DNA of 64,000 nucleotides from Yamagishiella unicocca (lineage: Eukaryota; Chlorophyta; Chlorophyceae; Chlamydomonadales; Volvocaceae), in NCBI GenBank assembly GCA_003116995.1, contig BDSL01000086.1, positions 372,001-436,000 of the forward strand, written 5' to 3'. The position numbers and the translations under genes are program-made. Within the stretch, counting starts at the first letter, position 1. Each line of letters starts with the position of its first letter. Positions 10,701 to 20,337 of the stretch are shown here, piece after piece. Under the pieces are notes generated by a model. That model was given only the letters and a program-made list of their open reading frames with translations, had not been told where the DNA came from and ran no database searches.

Positions 10701-13700
10701 TGTAACCCCGCGGGGGAGGGTTTCGAGGAAGACCCGTGGATGCGAGAAAAGCCGTTTAGGAAAGAAGTGGGGAGGGTGGGGGGCTGCAGCCGCTGCGTGG
10801 GGACCATTGGAGGAGTGTGTGGGCTGGTATCGTACGGAGGTTTAGGAGGGGTACCGTACTGGTATCGTACTGGGATTCGGGAGAGGTAACATACCGTTAC
10901 CATTGTTGTAGGTTGTGGGTTTGCTGTCTGGTCTTGGGTGTAGCGGTTCGGGTGCGGGGGAAAGAGGTGGCAGTGCGCCCCTGGCGCGTTGGGAGTGCGA
11001 CGGGGCGTGCAGCCTGTTTGCCGCTGTGCTCGGGTTGGTCGGTGCCGTAGGGGGGGAGACCCTCGTGCTCGCCGGAACCGCCTGGTCACACACATGGGTA
11101 CCGGTATGGAAACAACAGGCGCATCCTGTGGTCCGGCGTAGACTTGGTCCTGACTAGAAAATCTACAAACTCGGTCGACCATGGGGCGCTGTGCGCGGCG
11201 CCTGCAGGTGCCGATCGTGAAGACGCTGTTGCTGCCCCTGGACAAGGATGGGAGGCCCATGAGCAGCGCTACTAACGGCCAGAAGCTGGCTGCCGACATC
11301 TCCATGGGCGTCGCGAACGGTGCTTCGGCGGTGGCGCTGGTGCAGCGGGCGGTCGCGTGGCTGCCGCCGCTGCGGCCGCTGTGCCTGGTTGCCAAGGTGG
11401 GCGGGGGGCGTGGGCATGACGGCGTTGCAAGACGGTGGGAGGGAGCGATAGGCTGTGCGGGATGTTTACGTGGGGCGGGCTGTTTAGGTGGGACGGGAAC
11501 CTCCCGTGTCTGCCTTCATCGGGCAGCACCTGAACGGGCTCTGGTGGATCCCCAACCCGCATCTGCCCATCCCCCCTACCGGCCCAATCGATGTCCTCGC
11601 AGGCGCTCCTGAAGGAGGCCGGTCTCAACGAGGTCTTCACCGGGGGTCTGTCGTCGTACGCCCTGGTCAACATGGTCATGGCGCACCTGGTGTGCGAGGG
11701 GTACGACGTACGGCGTGTCCTGGAGGCCGCCGAGGCGGGCGCGGCGGCGGGCACAGCGGCCAGCAGCCGCGGGGCTGGGCCTCCAGCCAAGCGGCGGCGA
11801 CGGCAGCTCGAGTGGGAGCCCCAGGAAGACGCCGAGGATGATGTGGATGGCGAGGAGTGGCGGCAGGCGTACGATGAGGAGGCGGGGGAGGAGGGCGGCG
11901 AGGGGCAGATGGCCCCAGGAGCCAGCGGCGGCGGCAGCGACAGCGAACCGGAGGCGGAGTGGGTCGGCAGCGGCGGCAGCGAGGGGGACGACGTCATAGA
12001 CGACGCCGACCTGCACGTGTATTACGAAACCGAGGGCGAGGAGGTCGCGGAACCTGGGGAGGGTGAGGGGGGGCGCGCGCGCGGGCGAGGTAGCGGCAGC
12101 GACGGCGGAGGCGGCGACGGCGGCGGTGATGACGACGGTGGTGTGGCGCTGGTTCGCAGCTGCAGCAACCCTGCGGATTGGCCGTACGCCGCCGCCGCCG
12201 CCGCCGTCCCGGCCGGCGGCAGCGCGGCTTACGATCACGAGCTCGCCGCCATTGCAGAGGCGGCCGCTGCGGCGGCTGAGGCGTCCGCCTTCATGGACGC
12301 TCCAGGAAGACGGCACGGCCGCGACTCCGGGTGCACGGGTGCAGCCGGCAGGGGCGGTGGGGGCACGTCAGCGTTGGCCCCAACCGGGTTGTGCGAGGCG
12401 CAGCTGTCGTACCTGCGGGCGCTGCCGCGACAGGACCTCTCAGGGGCTGACCTGGGGGAGCTGCTGGTGGGGCTGTTCTACAGGTGTGACAGTCAGGGCG
12501 GGGAGGGCGAGGGAAGGCGGCGGTGCGCATCGCGGGGGCACAGCAGCTGCGCAGCTTGACGAAATGTTCGTTAGGAATGCGGCGGTCGCCGCGCGCGATT
12601 TGGTTGCTGTCGTTAGTCGTTATTGTGTGATAACCTTACGTCATGGTCGTCGCGTCCAGTGGACCGGCCGGCGCTGTTGCGATGTTTGACGTCTCCCACA
12701 TGGATCCATGGATCCTGGAGTGGGACAAAACACCAGCTAGCGCCACGTCCCGCTCTCCAATCCGCTCTGCTCGCACAGGTACGGTCAGCTGCTGGACCCG
12801 GCCTCCGAGGCCGTGAGCGTCCTGCGCGGCGGTGTGACCCGCAAGCTGCCGGCCTGGCGCAAGTCCCGCCGGGGCTGCTCCGCGCTGCTCGCCGTGGAGG
12901 ACCCGCAGCAGCGCGGCAAGGACATCGCTGGCGGCTCGCATAACGCGCCGGGCGCGATGGCGGCGTTCGCGCAGGCGGCACAGGCGCTGGCCGTGGAGGG
13001 GCCGGGCGCGCATGAGGTGAGGGCGGGAGGGAGGGGTCGCGGCGCGCGATGCGGACAATGAGGCGCGGGTTCTTGCAATCCGTGCGTTGGCCGGCGCCGT
13101 GCGTTATCCTGGGGTCTGGATCCAGCACCGCCAAGGATCCAGGGCAGCCACCTGCCATGGATCCATGTGCCCCCACCGCCCCTGCCGGTGGAGGCACCGC
13201 CAAGGATCCACATGCCACCTGAATCCAGGGCCCTATGCTTCCGCGGCCGCGCCTTGTGGTGAATCCTTCGCTGCAGGACCAGCGGGGGGAGACCGATGAG
13301 CAGCGGGAGAGGGCGCTGTGGGCGGCGGTTCAGGCGGACGGCTCGCACCGCTCGGTGGAAGCAGGCCCGGCGCCCGGCAGCGCCGGAAGCGGCGGGGTCA
13401 GCACATCAAGCCGCCGGTACACGATGCTCCGCTCGGTCCTGGATCCGGATCTGGCGCTGTGCCGCTCGGAGGCTATGGCAGGCAGCAGGTGCGAGGTTGC
13501 GGCCGGAGGCGGTTGCCAAGCAGTTGCCTCCCCGGGGCCCGGCGGGGTTCGGTTCTCCCCTCCCGCTGTCCCCAGACCAGCGGCTGCGTTGCCATTTGCG
13601 CCTCGCTCGCCTCTTCAGTGCGGCTGTGCAGGCGTCGTCGTGAGCTCCCGCACCTAGGTTCGAGCCTTTACATGATCATTTATTCTTATTTGGCGGTTCG

Positions 13701-14588
13701 GAAAGGTCCGTTTACAGGCCACAGCAAGGACGTGCCGCCCCCAACGCGATGATGGCCCACTGTGTGCACTGCAGGGCGAGGCACGCGGCGCGAATGAGTG
13801 GGCAGACGCGGGGCAAGGGCCGAGGCAGACGCGCTGGAGAGGCACGCCAGCAGCAACAAGGGCCGACGGGTGTCGATGTTGCCGCCGGCGAGGAGGGGCG
13901 CATGCAGAAGCCACGTGGCGGCGCCAGTCAGGCACCCTCCACAGTTGAATCTGTCCGGAAACAGCGCCAGAGGGTGGCGAAGGCGCAGCGGCGACTGTTG
14001 GCACTGGAGAGCAAGAGGCAGGGGAAGGGCCAGCTGCCAGGTGATCAGCAGCAGCTGGACGGACAGTGGGAGCCACGTGGGACGGCTCCACGGCAGCAGC
14101 ACAAGTGGAGGAAGCAGAAGCAGTCCACGGGCCAGGGCGACGGGGCGTTGGTGACCGGAGGAGGACACGCCGCCTATGGCGAGCCGGTCGGGCAGCAGCA
14201 GCAGCGTGGGGGGGAGCAGAACAGAAGCAGGACGAAGAGGGGCGGGCGCAAGGCCGCAAAGCGGTCTGGGCAGCAGCTTTCCGAGTTGGGTCCGGTACAT
14301 GGTGGCGTCCAGAAGCGGAAGCAGACGAAGCGGGAAAATCGGCCACGGAATGCCATGGACGGGCAGCAGGCAGCGGCGGAGGGCGCGGGGGCGAGAGGGG
14401 GGGCAGCAGGCGGGAGTGGGCGGAGGGGCAGCGGCCAACAGGCGAAGAAGGCGAAAAAGGGAGCATCGCCAGGTAAGAAGAAGCAGAACTCGAGTCCGGG
14501 CGGGGGCACAAGTGGCGGTTGGGGCGGGGATGGGGGCGGCAGTGGGAAGAAGGGTGGTGGCGGCCGAGGTGGGTGGGTGATGGCGTGA
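7732..14588 (+). CDS. TRF4/5-like (TENT4) non-canonical poly(A) polymerase
   Basis: Nuclear-type nucleotidyltransferase that adds short tails to RNAs for decay or processing. Exons 7732-7851, 8155-8567, 8949-10074, 10466-10654, 11208-11396, 11603-12483, 12779-13016, 13277-13488 and 13775-14588 all join in phase (1,393 residues). The catalytic core reads RVVLFGSQ / AAGLALPGSDLDLVVLG (GS...DxD), then RHTLIRAKVPIVKTLLLP with the usual third-carboxylate region, DISMGVANGASAV, PLCLVAK/ALLKEAGLNEVFTGGLSSYAL, and the PAP-associated block DLGELLVGLFYRYGQLLDP. A roughly 230-residue Gly/Asp/Glu/Ala-rich insert separates the central and PAP-associated parts. The N-terminal part has two Leu/Ala-rich helical stretches resembling winged helices, then a long Gln/Glu/Arg repeat. 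The C-terminus is Lys/Arg/Gly-rich, as in TRF4 proteins. No start codon was found upstream of 7732 in phase, so the first exon is missing or lies in the FCP1-like gene. Confidence 0.85.
7868..8002. repeat. 27-bp tandem repeat x 5
   Basis: Five consecutive, essentially identical 27-bp units beginning CCCGCGCAGCACTAGTCCTC occupy the intron between 7851 and 8155. A multiple of three would keep frame if retained, but each unit contains TAG in one frame. Confidence 0.93.
9195..9605 (+). repeat. Coding Gln/Glu/Arg repeat region
   Basis: Within the poly(A)-polymerase exon 8949-10074 the DNA is an imperfect tandem repeat of CAG/GAG/CGC codons. It translates to blocks such as QEQERQEQ, RWEERQEQQRER and KRQEQQQQEQ, about 135 residues predicted to be one long charged helix or coiled coil. 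The longest near-exact repeats are about 60-100 bp. Confidence 0.9.
13125..13210. repeat. Short GGATCC-containing repeats in an intron
   Basis: The 17-mer GCACCGCCAAGGATCCA occurs at 13125-13141 and 13194-13210. Related CATGGATCCATG strings lie between them and in the preceding intron near 12698-12717. The function is unknown. Confidence 0.8.
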
Positions 14589-14604
14589 GGGGGTTGTGGG
14601 GGGT

Positions 14605-14644
14605 GGTACCTGCAGGCAAGACCAGGTACCTGCAGGCAAGACCA
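14605..14644. repeat. Exact 20-bp tandem duplication
   Basis: GGTACCTGCAGGCAAGACCA occurs twice head to tail immediately downstream of the poly(A) polymerase stop codon. Confidence 0.95.
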
Positions 14645-15244
14645 TTACACTTTTTTCGCATCGGAGAGTTGCAGGTGGGCACAGGTGCAGGTCTAGTCTG
14701 CAAGGACATGTACAATGGATGATTGATAGGTCGCGAGGAGTTAGCTGCCGCCGTGGCTTAGTCATGAGCTACTTACATCAGGCTGTGTCAGGCTATGACG
14801 CGGGTAGATGGAGGACAAAGCGCCAGGCTGCTGTCTTAATCGCGTACCGTGTATCGGGCCGATATGTCGGGCCAAAGCTTCTTCCACTGATGGCATCACG
14901 TATCCACGTTCGCCATGCCATTAATGAGAGTGCGCGTATTACGCTTTGAAATATTGTTTAAAGGTATCACAGGTAAATAACAGCGACACCCATGGTAGCG
15001 GCCATTACGTCGCGATGCACTGCTCCCGGCAGTCAAAATTTGGAAGGCGCTGACAGCATGAATGAGTCAGGCGCGGGGACCTCGCCGAGCGTGGCCAGTG
15101 CTCACTGCTTTCCGACATTCGGCAGACTTACAAACGCAACAGCATCATCGAGCCGTCCATGGTGCGTTGCCTTAGTCGCGCCCCAGCAATCACCGCCTCG
15201 TCCATGCACCACATCACACGATGATGCACCAATGATGCACCAAT

Positions 15245-15304
15245 GGCGGGAGTTCCTCCACCCCCCCACCACAAGGCGGGAGTTCCTCCATCCCCCCACC
15301 ACAA
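15245..15304. repeat. 30-bp tandem duplication
   Basis: A 30-bp unit starting GGCGGGAGTTCCTCCA is repeated twice with one mismatch in the spacer downstream of NAR1. Confidence 0.9.
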
Positions 15305-16125
15305 GCCGGCGGCCCCTCCGCCAGCAAAAAACTATGCAGCCCTTCTGCGGAGCGACAGCAGCTCTTTCTACCGCACGTTGCATTGCATGCAGGCCAATCA
15401 TACGCTTAGGCACGGCCTGGCACACGCGTGCGTGCCCGGCTTACGGCACCAGCCTCGACGCATGCAGCGCCGGGGCTGGGCCGAATCGACCAACACGATG
15501 ATCCGGCCATCCTGCCCCCTGCACCCGCGGCGGACTCAACCTACAAAGCAGCTGCTGCACACTCCAGGCTGACGACATGCGTTTGGCCATGGAAATACTC
15601 AGCAGCGAAGGCCGCTTAGCCTTTGAGGGGGCTTGTAAATCACTGTTGACTCGATTTGATTAATAACAGTTCACAGTGGACGACTGGGCACCACCAGCTA
15701 TCTGGCCCGCTCAAGGCAAGGGCACTTTTACCGACTCGCTATCCCACCCCACCAACATACATTGCGCCTTCGATTGACTCCCCATTCTATCGGCTATATC
15801 ACCCCATCTGCGAGATCCCATGCAACCCAGAAACTTTATGCAGGACGGGAAGGCCATTCAACAAGACACCCAAGCAGGGGTCGGCGAGCTACATGCTGCT
15901 TGTGTACATGCGAAAGTCATTGGAGCCATGGGACTTAAAAGTGCATTCGGCACGACTTGCGCTCGCTCTGGGTGTCCCCACTACACCTTGACGGCGACAC
16001 ATCTTCCTTGTGGCGCATCAGCGATGCATCCTACGTATCCCACGCGCAGTCGGCCAGCGGCTGGGTTCCACTCGTGGCTTGCCCCCGTGCTCGAGCGGGC
16101 AGGAGGCGAGGGCTTGGGCGGGCCC

Positions 16126-18452
16126 TCAAGCCGCCGGCTTGGGTGCAGACAGCGCCTTCCCCGCCGCACCGAAGCAGAGTGCATAGGCCCCCGCCATGCA
16201 AACAGCCCCAGCGAAGGTGTTACCGAGCGTCACCGGCAGCAGGTTCTGCAGGAAGAACTGGGACCAGGTGACGGAAGCGCCCTGCAGGATAAGAGTCAAG
16301 GGAGCAGAGCAGCAAGGGACAAAATCGGCGGTGCGTGGTGCGCGGGTGCGACAACTAGCAAAGCGGTATGTCCTGCGGGTCTCCTCCACCCAGGCTGGGG
16401 CTGGTCTTGAGCTTCAGACCGGACACCAAATGCAACCAGCTGGTCAATGCTTCCAATTGAACACCCACCTGGACGATACCCAACGAGCAGAAGAACCTGA
16501 GGTTGGGTGGGCGGGGGAGGGCATAAAAGCCGTTTACGCGACGCGACAGGATAGTTGGCGCATGGTCGTCGGACACCGGGGGAAGGGGGCGGGCATCGAG
16601 GGAAGGTTGGGGCCCCAGCTCAGCAGCGAGGACGTGGCATAGGTGGTGCCGAACAGTCTCACAACATGGGGGGTTGTTCCTCGCGGCATGCCTCGGCTGT
16701 TCCTCCCGGCTTAGGTTCGCTAGCGCACCCTGATGAACTACCGTCTGGTCTGTGTCCTCCCAACGGCGCTGACTGCCGCCAATCGCCCGCCGCCCGCCGC
16801 CGCAAAGGTAAAGCCACCGGTCCCGGGAGCCCTGCCCATCCCGGGAGCCCTGCCGGACCCCCATCCCGGCCGTTCTCTGACCCACATGTTCGCAACTGAG
16901 TGCTCCAGGCCCAGAGCGATGAACGCCATGACGGGCAGGTAGGCTGCCAGCATCTTGCCAGGGAGCGAGGTGGCGGAAGCGGCCATCCAGACCGCCGAAC
17001 ACACCAGCCAGTTGCACAGCACTCCGCGAACAACGGCCTGCGGGATCAGGGTAAAGCGTGGTAAGGTACGGTGCTATTGCTAGCGACGATGGCCTACAAA
17101 GCAATTCGCTTGGGAAGCGGTCATGCGGCTATCTTGACTTGGGATCTTTGACACACAGCCTGTAGCCCTCTCTCCTCAACCCTTGCCGCTGTAACCTCGC
17201 CCGCCCCACCCACCTGGCCGAAAGGGAGGGCCGTCTTTGCTACTGCCATGTTAGTAGGCACCGCGGATGTAGCCAGGAGGCCAGTGGACGCCACGAGCGC
17301 CACCATCAGCAGGCTCCCCACCAGGTTCCCAAGGTACGACGATACCCAGTTCTTGAGCATGTCCTGGGGGCCGTTGCATTCGGGTGATTTGAAACATACA
17401 AGAGACGTCAGGGCAGCGAGGGCGCGGAGAGAGAAATATGCATCGCGCAGCCCACTGTTCAAAAGTATATCCTAAGTCCCTCGTATCACGCGCCTACACC
17501 GATCGCCTCTCCTGCCTGCTCTTCCTCCAAAGTTCCTGCGGGTGCCCTTTTCAACACCTCACGCAACCACCACCATCGCCGCCGCCAGCACCTACCTTCA
17601 CCGATGCCTTCTTTTCGAGTACCGCCGCTGCCACGATCGCGGTATTGCCCGTGTAAAGTTCAGCGCCGCACACCAGCGTGATGAGGAGACCGAAGGGAAA
17701 GAGTGTTCCCATGGCCATGCGCGTCAGGATTGGATTTGTTACCCCAAGGCCTGAAGGGGTGGCGGCGGTGGTGGTTGTGGTGGCGATAGCAATATGAGGC
17801 CGGTTAGGGCGTAACAATACGCGTGGGACCTGGAGATGTTGTCTTGAGGACGCGAAATGGAGAAATGCAGCATGCCATTCGCATGCGGGTTTGCGCCAAT
17901 GCTGGCGAATAAGGATGTACGGCCGGAAAGCTGACTAACCATGATAGGGTGTTCAGATCGCGGTCATACATGCACCCTTCTGGTTGCTCAGTTCGCGATC
18001 ATAAATGCGCATTTCTACACGAACAGTTGCACTTTTAGTGCTGTCCAAGGCAGGATTTCCAGGTATCTGAGGGGTTGTGACGCCTAACTACCTGAACACA
18101 TAGTGGCGGTGGTGACTGCAAGGAAGCCTCCGAAGCTAATGTAGCAGCCCGCCATCACTCCCATGAGAAACGTCTTCCAGACTGGCATGGCAGCCTTCGC
18201 AACGCCCATGTTGACAATGTTGTTGTACCCCGCCAACGGGGGTAGCACACCCGGGGGCGGCGGTGGAGGGACTTCGGGCGCTGATACGGCGATGGGAGCA
18301 GGCGTGATAGTTGAAGCTTGGGATGTTGTTGCCGTTGTGCCGGCTGCGCCACAAATATAAGAAAATGGCCGGCGCGCTCTAGTCGCCGGACAAGGCATCG
18401 ACCGCGCTGTCGATCCCCTTAGCAGAGCAGTAGGCTGCCGGCAAGACTGCAT
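16126..18452 (-). CDS. NAR1: Formate/nitrite transporter family protein, plastid nitrite channel
   Basis: Moves nitrite across the chloroplast envelope to nitrite reductase. Exons on the minus strand: 18452-18092, 17750-17596, 17363-17214, 17037-16886, 16496-16469 and 16281-16126, all in phase, giving 333 residues. About 75 N-terminal residues (MQSCRQPTALLRG..., then Thr/Pro-rich) look like a transit peptide. The FNT fold follows with its hydrophobic helices: GVAKAAMPVWKTFLMGVMAG, FPFGLLITLVCGAELYTGNT, NWVSSYLGNLVGSLLMVALV, LCNWLVCSAVWMA, FIALGLEHSVANMFF and LPVTLGNTFAGAVCMAG. The ELYTGNT and EHSVANM motifs are FNT hallmarks. The start is the first ATG in frame. It lies beside NII1, as in the Chlamydomonas cluster, which favours NAR1.1-type nitrite transport over formate or bicarbonate. 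Exon 5 is only 28 bp. Confidence 0.94.
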
Positions 18453-20337
18453 GTTTATTAATTTGAATGGAAAGATGGCCAGCTGTATGTTCTGACTTGT
18501 CGTCTGCTGACACGCTCTGGCAAGGTTTTAACCGACCGCGATGCCCTGGGTAACACAGTGATAGTACTGAACATAACTTTATTATCTCTTAATGACCTTT
18601 TCGAGTATTCTGAAAGGGTCCGTACTGGAAGTGCCCCTTCGTAACTTGAGGGTTCGCCATATCTGACGTGCAAATCGCCGCGGCGTAATGAAAATGACAG
18701 ATGTAAATATACATTACCGATGCAAGTTAATTCATCAATTTTCTAGCTGCGAAACCCTCGTTCAGCAAAGCTCTCTCGACTGCACCCCAACTGCCCACGT
18801 GAAGCCAGCGGACGCCGAGCCGTGAAGCTCCGCTAGTATTGGAGACTGCATTACGTTCGAATTATAACCACTCATGCAGTTCACTTGCAAGGGTGGACTC
18901 TTTTGCCATTCCTCGACTGCACTCCAACTCCCCACGTGAAGACGGCGGACGCCGTGCCGTGCAGTCCCGCTAGTATTGGAGACTAAATACCATTTGAACA
19001 ATGCTTCTAATACATTTTATGCAGTACACTTGCCAGGGTGGTCTCTCTCCGCAAGCCAGTAGAACCTCGGGTCGCGCGTCAGGAGACATTTTTGTGGAAA
19101 CAACGGCGTGCGACGCTGTCATGAAAGTCCCAAAAAATCGAAGACGGTGTGCGACGCTGTGATGAAAGCCCCATGCCGTACCCGCAGCTGCTCTCGCCAG
19201 TATCACCCCTGCCACAGCCTCAACGGACTGCATGTTGGTGCCCCTACGAGATTTAGCACTTCCTGGGAACGTCTGGCATAACGTGTTGCTGCAAGGACTA
19301 TGTTTTCAAACGAAGGGCTACACGCACGCCTCCGTGCAGCTTGTAACTGCTGGGCATGTGGGCACATTCTGAAGTCCATCCTTCAGATCCTTCCCGTCTG
19401 CAAGCCAGTTGCCCATTCCATCACAACGCAGAGCCAAGGGGCACGAACCCTGTGTTTCTTTGGTGTTTACACATCACTGCCACCACAGCATAGCCACCAC
19501 AGAATGAAAGCGGAAGACGGCACGGCCGTCATGCACGTGTGGGAAGGATTGGCCCTATGTGGACCACGAGCGCAAGCTCGCGTGAGCCTCACCCAGGCAA
19601 GCCACAAACCCACGCAAATGCTCAACCTCACTCACGTCGTTATTCCTACTACCGTAAATCGCATAAAGAATAGTGTCGCGTTGTTTACAACGCCACCTCG
19701 GTAAGCTACCTTACGCCTCTGGCCAGTACGTCCTACCTATGTTGCCTCCAACCTACCTATGCGTACGCCTACGTTCCTCCCTTATTGCGCCGCGTACCGG
19801 GCATGTCGAGTACCAATATTCACCGCCAGGGTGACAGTAAGATTGACCTCCCAACCACCAAATGCGGGTAGCCTGTAGCTGTTATCTAGGGCAAAGGGCT
19901 CACAGCGCTACGCACCCGGCTGCGTCCCACAACGCTTAGATGTCAAGGTACGGCCACTCTCGTTGCCTCCTTACGTGACTGTCGAAACGCGCCCCTACTC
20001 ATACCCACCCACCCCGCTCAACAGCAGCCCCGCTAGGCCCACAGCATAATATTGCACGCCTGGTGCCTCCCTATAATGCTACACCGCACCACACCGCCCG
20101 CAACGCCGCGCGCACGGAAAACGACACGGTGCGGAACAATACAGTACAAGCCGCGGATCTGGCCAGCCAAGACGCCCCATCGAGTCGGAAGTGACCCGTA
20201 TTGCCGCCTCATTGCGTCCTATGCCCTGACACGGTGTGCCCTGACACGCTGTGCCCGGCACCACGCTGGGACTCCTCGCAGGAAGGGCGCAGGCGGCGAC
20301 ACCTGGCTGGCCGCATCATCCATCCCAACTTGGGGCC
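18453..20337. other. Spacer between NAR1 start and NII1 stop
   Basis: Both flanking genes are on the minus strand, so this holds the NAR1 promoter and the NII1 3' region. It is relatively AT-rich. Apart from the duplicated block at 18775-19047 I see no gene; a 134-codon plus-strand frame at 19300-19704 has no recognisable content. Confidence 0.55.
18775..19047. repeat. Diverged tandem duplication, about 136 bp x 2
   Basis: Two adjacent copies start at CTCGACTGCA (18775 and 18912). They share CCACGTGAAG, a GCGGACGCCG-type block, CCGCTAGTATTGGAGACT, and ATGCAGT(T/A)CACTTGC(A/C)AGGGTGG. Each copy carries a CACGTG palindrome. The pair lies 320-600 bp upstream of the NAR1 start codon. Confidence 0.88.

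Larger units (their letters stand above)
14589..16125. other. Convergent spacer between the poly(A) polymerase gene and NAR1
   Basis: Holds the 3' ends of two converging genes. A TGTAA at 15634-15638 is the first plus-strand poly(A)-type signal I see after the stop at 14588. No gene is recognised; only two small duplications stand out (14605-14644 and 15245-15304). Confidence 0.6.

Noticed and set aside
19300..19704. 134-codon plus-strand frame upstream of NAR1
   Set aside because: No recognisable motif, AT-rich with poor codon pattern, and no matching splice sites.
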